NCBI RefSeq assembly: GCF_009931115.1
Contig: NZ_CP047491.1
Coordinates: 3,299,501-3,363,500, forward strand
Length of the DNA: 64,000 bases
Reading direction: 5' to 3'
Source of the DNA: Microbulbifer hydrolyticus
Lineage (GTDB): Bacteria > Pseudomonadota > Gammaproteobacteria > Pseudomonadales > Cellvibrionaceae
The notes beneath the pieces were generated by a model. That model ran no database searches and was not told the origin of the DNA. It saw only the letters and a list, made by a program, of their open reading frames with translations. Position 1 is the stretch's first letter; each line of letters starts with the position of its first letter. The position numbers and the translations under genes were made by a program. Shown here piece after piece: positions 57,148-64,000 of the stretch.

Positions 57148-57453
57148 ATGCCTTTAACCGCCGACCGCAAAAAAGCCTTGCGCACACTGGGTCACAACCT
57201 CAAACCTGTAGTGACTGTAGCCGACAAAGGATTGACCGAGGGTGTCGCCGAAGAGCTTAACCGCGCCCTTAACGATCACGAGCTGATCAAGGTCAAGCTG
57301 GCGGTCAACGATCGCGACGCACGCCGCGAGCTGATTGCCGAGCTGTGCCAGCAGAGTGGCGCCGAACTGGTGCAGGAAATCGGCAAGATCGCGCTGATCT
57401 TCCGCAAGGCGGACAAGCCCAACGCGCGCCTGTCCAACCTCCTGCGCCCCTGA
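57148..57453 (+). CDS. yhbY: Ribosome assembly RNA-binding protein YhbY (CRM domain)
   Basis: YhbY is a small CRM-domain protein that associates with pre-50S ribosomes. The 101-residue protein starts MPLTADRKKALRTLGHNLKPVV behind GGAG; an ATG 12 bases upstream is rejected. The RNA-binding GxxG-type loop and the block GLTEGVAEELNRALNDHELIKVKL are typical, as is the C-terminal IGKIALIFRKAD. It is divergent from rlmE, the conserved arrangement. Confidence 0.94.
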   Translation: MPLTADRKKALRTLGHNLKPVVTVADKGLTEGVAEELNRALNDHELIKVKLAVNDRDARRELIAELCQQSGAELVQEIGKIALIFRKADKPNARLSNLLRP

Positions 57454-57463
57454 CGCCCCTGCC

Positions 57464-57486
57464 GGGCCGGACACCTGATCCGGCCC
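57464..57486. terminator. Hairpin after yhbY
   Basis: A perfect 8-bp stem (GGGCCGGA at 57464-57471, TCCGGCCC at 57479-57486) lies ten bases after the yhbY stop, in the gap between convergent genes. No T-tract follows. Confidence 0.5.
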
Positions 57487-57546
57487 TACACCCTCGTTAT
57501 TCCAGCGGCTCCGTCACTCTGAAGCCGCCAGAACCCGTAGACGAAA

Positions 57547-58320
57547 TCAGTATTTGAGCGCCAGATGCTTGGGATCCGGGGTACGCAGGCGCTCGCTCAG
57601 CGGGTGTTCGCGCTTGCGCAGTTCCGCCAGCACCAGCTGCGCCACTTCACGCGCGCCCATGTGGTTCAAGTGGGTATCGTCGCGCACGCCCACCGGGTAG
57701 TTCGGGTGCATGCCCGGCGCAATATGCATAAAACGCAGGGCGGAATCGCGCTCCCCCATGGCCTGGAAGTATTCCCGGGTCACCACTTCCATATCGATAA
57801 ATTCGACTTTTTCACTGCTCGCTACTTCGCGCACCAGCGGTGCATACGGGTGGGTGTGCTCAATGGTGTTTTCACCATCGAAGTAGCGACGGGTAATCGG
57901 CGACATCAGGATCGGCTCGGCACCGGCCTCGCGCACGTCGCTGATAAAGCGTGACAGGTTCGCCTTGTACTGCTCCGGGGTGGTGTAGCGGTCTTTCTTG
58001 CTTTCGGACTCGTCGTTGTGGCCAAACTGGATGATGACGTAATCATCTTTCTTCAGCTCGTCCATGATGCCCTTCCAGCGCCCCTCCTCGATAAAAGTGC
58101 GGGTGCTGCGGCCATTCATGGCCCGGTTTTCCACCTTGATGCCATCTTCAAAGAACACCGCGAAGGGGACACCCCAGCCGGTTTCCGGGTAGTCCTTGAC
58201 CTCCTTGATGGCCATGGTGGAGTCACCGGCCATGAAAATCGTGGTTTCGTTATCTGCAGCGACTGCGCCACCGGCGACAGCGAGGGCGCTCGCGGCCGCC
58301 CAGTGTTTCAGGAACCTCAT
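57547..58320 (-). CDS. Exported SGNH acetylesterase, rhamnogalacturonan acetylesterase-like
   Basis: This 257-residue exported enzyme has a signal peptide ending GGAVAA. The serine block is FMAGDSTMA, then the glycine of NRAMNGRSTRTF, the asparagine block VIIQFGHNDE, and the catalytic pair DDTHLNHMGA. This order matches rhamnogalacturonan/xylan acetylesterases (RhgT/YesT-like, CE12). The start is the ATG at 58318-58320 with GAGGGA upstream; the longer ATG at 58335 would add only five residues. It may deacetylate pectin or algal polysaccharide; no other polysaccharide genes lie beside it. Confidence 0.85.
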   Translation of the reverse strand: MRFLKHWAAASALAVAGGAVAADNETTIFMAGDSTMAIKEVKDYPETGWGVPFAVFFEDGIKVENRAMNGRSTRTFIEEGRWKGIMDELKKDDYVIIQFGHNDESESKKDRYTTPEQYKANLSRFISDVREAGAEPILMSPITRRYFDGENTIEHTHPYAPLVREVASSEKVEFIDMEVVTREYFQAMGERDSALRFMHIAPGMHPNYPVGVRDDTHLNHMGAREVAQLVLAELRKREHPLSERLRTPDPKHLALKY

Positions 58321-58397
58321 AACATCCCTCGTCATCGTTGGTGGATTACTGTTGATTGAATCCAGCGTTGCTCTCGTGAATCTTTTGTACCCGGTAA

Positions 58398-60401
58398 TCA
58401 GAAGCGCGTCGGCGGGATAAAGCTGCGCGGGCGCTCATTGGGCATGGGGACCGTCTGGCTGGGCAGCGGCGCAGCAAAACGCAGCAAGCCGGACTCGCCG
58501 ACACAGGCCGGGCTCAGGTTGTCTCCCCAGCCCTCACCGGCGCACAACGCCACCGGCGTGAGGTTTTGCAGGTGCGCATTCGCATCCGCCCAGGCTTCCG
58601 GCAGCAGCCCCTGTACCGCGGTGCTGGCGCGCGCACGAATGCGCTCGCTACCAATGCGGCCACGCACGCCCTGGTAGACCTGGTAATCGTTCGCCGAGGT
58701 GGGGTTGAAGGGCTTGTTGGTTACCGCAATGTCGCGCTCGATGCCGTAGCGAAGGCTCATCATGGTCTCCTCGAACAACATCGCGGTGTCTTCCCACGGC
58801 GTGGTGTAGCTGTAGAAGTCGCTGGCAGTATCCGGGAAGAAGAACTCGGAAATATCCCGCGGGGTATATGCGATCTGCTGTGCGGTGGCCTCTTGACCGC
58901 GGTAACGTACATCCGCCAGAGCATACAGCTCCTGCGACATCAGCCCGTTCACGGCGCTCACGGATTCGTTAACCACGGCTCCGCTTGCCACCTGGTTGAA
59001 GAAAATGTCCTCGCTATCCAGTCCGCCGTTAATTTTCGCCGGAGACAGGGCGTCGTTGGCATGCGCCAGCTCGTGATACATCAGCGAGCCCAGGTCCGCT
59101 TCCAGCTCACTGAACAGGCGCGTGTAACGGTCCGCGGCATAGTAGTTGCTGAACGCGTAGCGGTTACCTTTGACGTAGCGCCAAGGCGTTACGAAATTGA
59201 GCGAAGAGCCAAACCCGCTGCGGTAGTCCGGCTGCTCGTTGATGACATCGCGCTCTCGCGGGGTCAGCCACAGGCTGTCCGGATCCAGGTAAATGGCGCC
59301 GGTAAGCTGCCAGTAAAAAGACGGACGCACATCGCTGGAAATCACCACGGCGGTAGTCGCGCGCAGTAGCCGGGCAAAATCGCCATGCGGGTCCAGCTCG
59401 CTGAGGAAACGCTCGAACCGCTCCCCCATCCAGTCGTGAGAAACCAGCACGTGGTCCATGACCTGGTCAACGGTGGGGTCGCTGCTGTACATGCCGATCA
59501 CCGGCAGCTCACCCAGGGTGCACAGGTTTTCATCGGTGAGCTGGTTGGAGTAGACGCAGTCCGCGAGGTTATCCCGGTACGGACTGTCGGCACGGTAGCT
59601 GTACACATTATTCAGCGGTGCACTTTTCGCGCAGTAGTCGCCATCACCATCACAGAAATATTCGCTGGTTACTTCCGGCCGATCCTGCACCACCACGTAG
59701 GCAATATCGGAAAAGGACCCGGCAGTGGTATTCAAGGTCGCCTGGAACGTCAGCACCTGGTCACCGGTCACTCTGGGGGCGGTGACAAACAGTACCGGCT
59801 GGCCGGAGTCATCCTCCGTCAGCGAGGCCTGCGGACCAGACAACTGTTCGAAATTCCAGGAGTTGACCGTGCCACTGTACTGGCTGGCATTGAGGCGCAG
59901 GGAGAACTGGGCCCCCTCACTCACCGCGCGGTCCGCGCGCAGCTGCACACTGGCGTCGGAACTTATGCTGTTCACCGCTATATCGAACGTTTCCACCTGC
60001 TGCTCGCCATCCGGTTTGCTGGCGGTGAGCTGGAAGCGGTAACTGCCGGCGAATACCGCATCAAAACTGATGCCGGCAGTGCCATTGCCCGCAAGTGGCT
60101 CCACATCCGGCCCGGCCAGCTGTTCCCACTGAAAGCGGTTGTAGCCCTGCTCCGACAGGCTCGCGACGATGCCCACGGAATCGCCACTTTCCGCGGTGCT
60201 GTCACCGCTCAGGGTGAGCACTCCCGGTGCCGGGGTAATCGGCGGCGTGCCGCCATTATTTCCCCCATTACCCGACCCTCCGCCATCGCCGCCACCGCAG
60301 GCGGTCAGTACAGAGAGTGCAAGGATGCTCAGGGGAGCCTGAAGGTAGCGCAGTACGCGCGAGGAATTTCGGGTGCGGAGTATTCGGGATATGGCGGTCA
60401 T
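58398..60401 (-). CDS. Lipoprotein with Ig-like domains and a zincin-type HELAH motif
   Basis: The ATG at 60399-60401 gives a 667-residue lipoprotein (SVLTACGGGDGGG, lipidated C35) with a glycine-rich linker. Two PKD/Ig-like domains follow (about 60-145 and 148-240), then a cysteine-containing segment with DGDGDY. The C-terminal 350 residues hold MYHELAHANDA (443-450), a zinc-peptidase-type HExxH, with a possible third ligand in ETMMSLRYG further on. I do not recognise a named family, so metallopeptidase activity is inferred from the motif alone. It is on the same strand as the acetylesterase, 77 bases upstream of it. Confidence 0.7.
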   Translation of the reverse strand: MTAISRILRTRNSSRVLRYLQAPLSILALSVLTACGGGDGGGSGNGGNNGGTPPITPAPGVLTLSGDSTAESGDSVGIVASLSEQGYNRFQWEQLAGPDVEPLAGNGTAGISFDAVFAGSYRFQLTASKPDGEQQVETFDIAVNSISSDASVQLRADRAVSEGAQFSLRLNASQYSGTVNSWNFEQLSGPQASLTEDDSGQPVLFVTAPRVTGDQVLTFQATLNTTAGSFSDIAYVVVQDRPEVTSEYFCDGDGDYCAKSAPLNNVYSYRADSPYRDNLADCVYSNQLTDENLCTLGELPVIGMYSSDPTVDQVMDHVLVSHDWMGERFERFLSELDPHGDFARLLRATTAVVISSDVRPSFYWQLTGAIYLDPDSLWLTPRERDVINEQPDYRSGFGSSLNFVTPWRYVKGNRYAFSNYYAADRYTRLFSELEADLGSLMYHELAHANDALSPAKINGGLDSEDIFFNQVASGAVVNESVSAVNGLMSQELYALADVRYRGQEATAQQIAYTPRDISEFFFPDTASDFYSYTTPWEDTAMLFEETMMSLRYGIERDIAVTNKPFNPTSANDYQVYQGVRGRIGSERIRARASTAVQGLLPEAWADANAHLQNLTPVALCAGEGWGDNLSPACVGESGLLRFAAPLPSQTVPMPNERPRSFIPPTRF

Positions 60402-60528
60402 GCTTGGATCTTTTTTATAGTTGATTGTGCTTATTCGTACTTTGGCGCCATAGGTTACCACCGGCCTGACCAATGGGCGAGAGTCTGGCTCGGTGGATTC
60501 CAACTGCCTCCCGCAGCGGCCGGCATAA

Positions 60529-60559
60529 AAAAAGCGGCCACCTTGCGGGGCCGCTTTTT
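60529..60559 (-). terminator. Rho-independent terminator of pntAB
   Basis: An 11-bp perfect stem (AAAAAGCGGCC at 60529-60539, GGCCGCTTTTT at 60549-60559) lies about 30 bases past the pntB stop on the minus strand, and on that strand the stem runs into seven T residues. A second small hairpin (TTTGACTG/CAGTCAAA, 60557-60577) overlaps its start. Confidence 0.85.
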
Positions 60560-60590
60560 GACTGTTTTTCAGTCAAATCCGCCTGAAAAA

Positions 60591-61988
60591 TCAGACCGGA
60601 GTCAGCTTGCCGAGAACGCTCTGCAGGCTGTCTTTGGCATCGCCGAACAGCATGCGCGAGTTCTCTTTATAGAACAGCGGGTTGGCTACGCCGGCGTAAC
60701 CGGAAGCCATGGAGCGCTTCAGCACCACCACTTTGCCGGCCTTCCACACTTCCAGTACTGGCATACCGGCGATGGGGGATCCGGGCTTCTCAACCGCATC
60801 CGGGTTGACGGTGTCGTTGGCACCGATCACCAGCACCAGGTCGGTTTCCGGGAAATCGTCATTGATCTCTTCCATCTCCAGCACGATGTCGTAGGGCACG
60901 TTGGCTTCCGCCAGCAGTACGTTCATGTGCCCGGGCAGACGGCCCGCGACCGGGTGGATACCGAAGCGCACAGTCTTGCCGGCCTTGCGCAGCTTGTCGG
61001 TGAGGTCGCTCACGGCCTGCTGGGCGTGGGCCACGGCCATGCCGAAGCCCGGCACGATGACAATGTTCTTGGCCGCTTTCAGGTCGTCCGCCAGCTCGTC
61101 GTGGGTGGTGGCTACCGCTTCACCTTCTTCTTCCCCATCAGAGCTGGCCACGGTGCCGTCGGAACCGAAGCCACCCAGGATCACGCTGATAAAGGAACGG
61201 TTCATGCCGCGACACATGATGTAGCTGAGGATGGCACCGGAAGAGCCTACCAGGGCGCCGATCACGATCAGCAGGTCGTTGCTGAGCATGAAGCCGGTGG
61301 CCGCCGCGGCCCAGCCGGAGTAGCTGTTCAGCATTGAGATCACTACCGGCATGTCGGCACCGCCGATCGCGGCGATCAGGTGGATACCCAGCAGCAGCGC
61401 GATACCGGTCATCACCAGCAGGTTGATGATGGTGGCATTGCTCACGTCAGCGGGGATGAACTGGGCACCCAGTACCACACAGATCACCAGCGCGATCAGG
61501 TTCAGCCAGTGGCGCGCCGGCAACATCAGCGGCTTGCCGGAGATCAGGCCCTGCAGCTTGCCGAAGGCAACGATGGAACCGGTCAGGGTGATGGCACCAA
61601 TGAATACGCCAATATAGATCTCGGAGTTGTGCACGATGTGCGCCGCACCTTCGAGGTTGATCCGCGGATCCAGGTAGCCGCCCCAGCCGATCAGCACTGC
61701 GGCGAGACCGACAAAGCTGTGCAGCAGGGCAACCAGCTGCGGCATGGCGGTCATTTCGACCTTGCGCGCCAGATGGAGGCCAATCACGGCGCCCACACCC
61801 ATGGCGATGCCAACGGGCAGGTAGGCGCCAGAGGTGATACCGGCCACGGTGGCGATGATGGCAACCGCCATACCGACCATGCCGTAGTAGTTGCCGCGGC
61901 GTGCGGTCTCATGGGTGGACAGTCCGCCGAGGCTCAGGATGAACATCACCGCGGAGAACAGATAAGCCATGGAAATTACACTATTCAT
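60591..61988 (-). CDS. pntB: NAD(P) transhydrogenase subunit beta
   Basis: PntB carries most of the membrane domain and the NADP(H)-binding domain III of the proton-translocating transhydrogenase, which makes NADPH from NADH using the proton gradient. The 465-residue protein has about eight membrane spans in the first 260 residues and, in the C-terminal domain, [42 protein letters not shown] and [10 protein letters not shown]. It follows pntA by 12 bases. Confidence 0.96.
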   Translation of the reverse strand: MNSVISMAYLFSAVMFILSLGGLSTHETARRGNYYGMVGMAVAIIATVAGITSGAYLPVGIAMGVGAVIGLHLARKVEMTAMPQLVALLHSFVGLAAVLIGWGGYLDPRINLEGAAHIVHNSEIYIGVFIGAITLTGSIVAFGKLQGLISGKPLMLPARHWLNLIALVICVVLGAQFIPADVSNATIINLLVMTGIALLLGIHLIAAIGGADMPVVISMLNSYSGWAAAATGFMLSNDLLIVIGALVGSSGAILSYIMCRGMNRSFISVILGGFGSDGTVASSDGEEEGEAVATTHDELADDLKAAKNIVIVPGFGMAVAHAQQAVSDLTDKLRKAGKTVRFGIHPVAGRLPGHMNVLLAEANVPYDIVLEMEEINDDFPETDLVLVIGANDTVNPDAVEKPGSPIAGMPVLEVWKAGKVVVLKRSMASGYAGVANPLFYKENSRMLFGDAKDSLQSVLGKLTPV

Positions 61989-62000
61989 GTCTCTTTCTCC

Positions 62001-63542
62001 TTAGCGACGGAACATTTTGAGCATGCGGTGGGTAACGAAGAACCCACCGAAGATATTGATGCTGGCAAACAGCACCGCGATAAACGCCATGATGGTGACG
62101 ATGAAGGAACCGGTGGCCCCCACTTGCAACAGCGCACCAATAATCACGATGCCGGAAATGGCGTTGGTCACACTCATCAGCGGGGTGTGCAGGGCGTGGG
62201 ATACATTCCAGATCACCTGCCAGCCGATAAAGATGGACAGTACAAACACAGTGAAGTGGGCGACGAAGTCCGCCGGAGCGGATTTGCCCAGCGCCAGCAG
62301 CAGCGCACCGGCCACGGCCCAGAAGGCCACCAGCGACAGCGGGGAGGTCTTTTTCTCCGGCTTCGGCTCCACTTCAATCTGCGGCTCGGTTTTTTTCTGC
62401 GGCGGTGCGGCAGAGATTTTCGGCGCGGGCGGCGGCCAGGTAATTTCACCTTCCTTCACCACGGTGGCACCGCGGATCGCCTCGTCTTCGAAATTGATGT
62501 CGATCTCGCCATTCTTTTCCGGTGTCATGTCGGTGAGCAGATGACACAGGTTGGTGGCATACAGCGTGGAAGACTGGGTGGCCGCGCGGCTCGCCAGGTT
62601 GGTGTAACCGAGGATGGTTACGCCACTCTTCACTACTTTCTGGTCGGCTTCGGTAAAGTCACAGTTGCCGCCCATTTCCGCCGCCAGGTCCACAACCACG
62701 GAACCGTCGGCCATAGTTTCCACCATGTCCGCCAGCCACAATTTCGGCGCCGGTTTGCCGGGAATGAGTGCGGTGGTGATGACGATGTCCACTTCTTTGG
62801 CCTGTTCGCGGAACAGGGCCATTTCAGCGTCGATAAATTCTTTCGACATCTGCTTGGCGTAACCGCCAGTACCGGAGCCGTCTTCCTCGATTTCCACGGT
62901 GAGGAATTCCGCCCCCATGGACTCCACCTGCTCGCGTACTTCCGGGCGGGTGTCGAAGGCACGCACGATGGCACCCATGCTCTTCGCGGTACCGATGGCC
63001 GACAGGCCCGCGACACCGGCGCCGATCACCAGCACCTTGGCCGGGGGAATCTTGCCCGCGGCGGTGATCTGGCCGGTAAAGAAACGGCCAAACTCGTGGG
63101 CTGCCTCGATCACCGCGCGGTAGCCGGCGATATTGGCCATGGAGCTGAGCGCGTCCATTTTCTGTGCGCGGGAAATACGTGGAATGGATTCCACCGCCAG
63201 CGCGTTGATGTTTTTGTCCGCCAGCTTCTTCAGCAGCGCTTCGTTCTGCGCGGGCTTGAGGAAGGCCACCAGGGTGGCGCCGCTGGGGATCAGATCCAGT
63301 TCAGCGTCGTTGGGCTGCTGTACTTTGAGTACGATGCCCGCCTGACTCAGGCACTCCGCTGCGTTGGCACACAGTTTGGCACCGGCCTGCTCGTATTCCG
63401 CGTCGGGGAAGCTCGCTGCTTCACCGGCCCCCTTCTCGATGACAACGTCAAAGCCCAGCGACTGCAAACGCTTTACGCTGGCTGGCGATGCCGCGACCCG
63501 CGCCTCACCCGGCGCGGTCTCCTTTGGTATGGCAATAATCAC
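62001..63542 (-). CDS. pntA: NAD(P) transhydrogenase subunit alpha
   Basis: PntA contains the NAD(H)-binding domain I and the first membrane spans of transhydrogenase. The start is a GTG (63540-63542) with GGGAGC upstream, giving 513 residues, close to E. coli's 510; an in-frame ATG further upstream is rejected. The block [20 protein letters not shown] holds the conserved Arg/Gln/Asp of the domain I loop, and [20 protein letters not shown] is the dinucleotide site. Four membrane spans follow a proline/lysine linker at the C-terminus. Confidence 0.95.
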   Translation of the reverse strand: MIIAIPKETAPGEARVAASPASVKRLQSLGFDVVIEKGAGEAASFPDAEYEQAGAKLCANAAECLSQAGIVLKVQQPNDAELDLIPSGATLVAFLKPAQNEALLKKLADKNINALAVESIPRISRAQKMDALSSMANIAGYRAVIEAAHEFGRFFTGQITAAGKIPPAKVLVIGAGVAGLSAIGTAKSMGAIVRAFDTRPEVREQVESMGAEFLTVEIEEDGSGTGGYAKQMSKEFIDAEMALFREQAKEVDIVITTALIPGKPAPKLWLADMVETMADGSVVVDLAAEMGGNCDFTEADQKVVKSGVTILGYTNLASRAATQSSTLYATNLCHLLTDMTPEKNGEIDINFEDEAIRGATVVKEGEITWPPPAPKISAAPPQKKTEPQIEVEPKPEKKTSPLSLVAFWAVAGALLLALGKSAPADFVAHFTVFVLSIFIGWQVIWNVSHALHTPLMSVTNAISGIVIIGALLQVGATGSFIVTIMAFIAVLFASINIFGGFFVTHRMLKMFRR

Positions 63543-64000
63543 CGTTTGTGCTCCCGTTTTATAAATTGTCGTTGTTATAAAGCTCAGCAATTGAGCTGCC
63601 CGATTTAATGGGCGATTTGTGTACCGCTGATATTTAATCCCGAATAACGTATCCCGTCATTAGAGTGCGCTTACTTTGGCGCGAAAGCGAGCGCTTCCGG
63701 GAAAAATAATTTCTCCCGGAAAAATTAAATCCGTTTCGGTAGGACGATGCATTAAAGAGAATAAATATGGCTAACGGAAATAGAGGATTCTTATTACTCG
63801 TTTAGTGGTTTTCTATCAGAAATAATGGAAATCGCTTAAAAAACAGCAGAATTAGTTACTCGAGTAACAAAAAATACCGCCTTACACATGACTTTAATGA
63901 CAAAACAATAAAACAGATGTCGAACAAGCGCAAAAACGGGAAATAAAAAATACCCCCGAAAATATCGATTCCCGTTCATATAAGAGAATATTTAATTAAG
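63543..64000 (-). other. Upstream region of pntAB, no gene seen
   Basis: About 460 bases, strongly AT-rich from 63720 on, contain no supportable gene. The pntAB promoter must lie here, but I cannot assign it. Two hairpins are visible: AGCTCA/TGAGCT (63581-63597), in the likely leader, and TTCCGGGA/TCCCGGAA (63695-63721). Confidence 0.4.

Noticed and set aside
61380-63608. 742-codon plus-strand open frame opposite pntA/pntB
   Set aside because: It is a shadow of the transhydrogenase genes; its translation is rich in His, Gln and Gly and matches nothing.

Overview
The window looks like chromosome from a GC-rich (roughly 60 %) marine gammaproteobacterium. Gene order, the many long envelope proteins and the polysaccharide-esterase and lipoprotein content suggest Microbulbifer or a close relative; that genus call is an inference, not something the sequence proves. 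Nearly every gene lies on the minus strand, with tight stop/start coupling.

Layout. 1-0.95 kb: 5' part of rimP and two identical initiator tRNA genes behind a strong sigma70 promoter. 1.1-5.7 kb (plus strand): a Fur-box promoter, a TonB-dependent receptor, a PepSY membrane protein and an MDR-family oxidoreductase. 5.75-35.2 kb (minus): a run of eleven genes encoding what looks like a trans-envelope, proton-driven machine. In transcription order it has a small periplasmic coiled-coil protein, a TPR protein, a large TPR lipoprotein, a small TPR lipoprotein, a 107-residue periplasmic protein, ExbB/TolQ, two different ExbD/TolR proteins, a TonB-like AgmX/PglI protein, a 4,568-residue DUF11 surface protein and a 1,731-residue protein with three OmpA-like domains and a probable beta-barrel. 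35.6-38.6 kb: moaA-moaB-moaC-moaD-moaE behind a Moco riboswitch, with a composite inverted repeat between moaA and moaB. 38.8-43.2 kb: pyruvate kinase, glycerate 2-kinase and a purine permease. 43.4-50.3 kb: an accessory-looking stretch with a YeeN-type YebC protein, a Tai4-like lipoprotein, a chimeric SurA/DsbA/GspC-like lipoprotein, an SGNH hydrolase, a PPP phosphatase and an unknown protein. 50.3-57.5 kb: the conserved housekeeping cluster tRNA-Leu, secG, tpiA, glmM, folP, ftsH, rlmE, and divergent yhbY. 57.5-63.5 kb: an SGNH acetylesterase, a zincin-like lipoprotein and pntB-pntA.

How it works together. In many gammaproteobacteria secG-tRNA-Leu lies close to tRNA-Met-rimP-nusA-infB. Here the two halves sit about 49 kb apart on the same strand, so the whole block between them appears to have been inserted or assembled there. 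The most interesting content of that block is the 29.5-kb motor/surface-protein operon. Its inner-membrane parts resemble the Myxococcus Agl motor (AglRQS) with GltG/GltJ-type TonB-like proteins, but it is joined to a giant repetitive surface protein and an OmpA/barrel protein. Its function is not known from the sequence.
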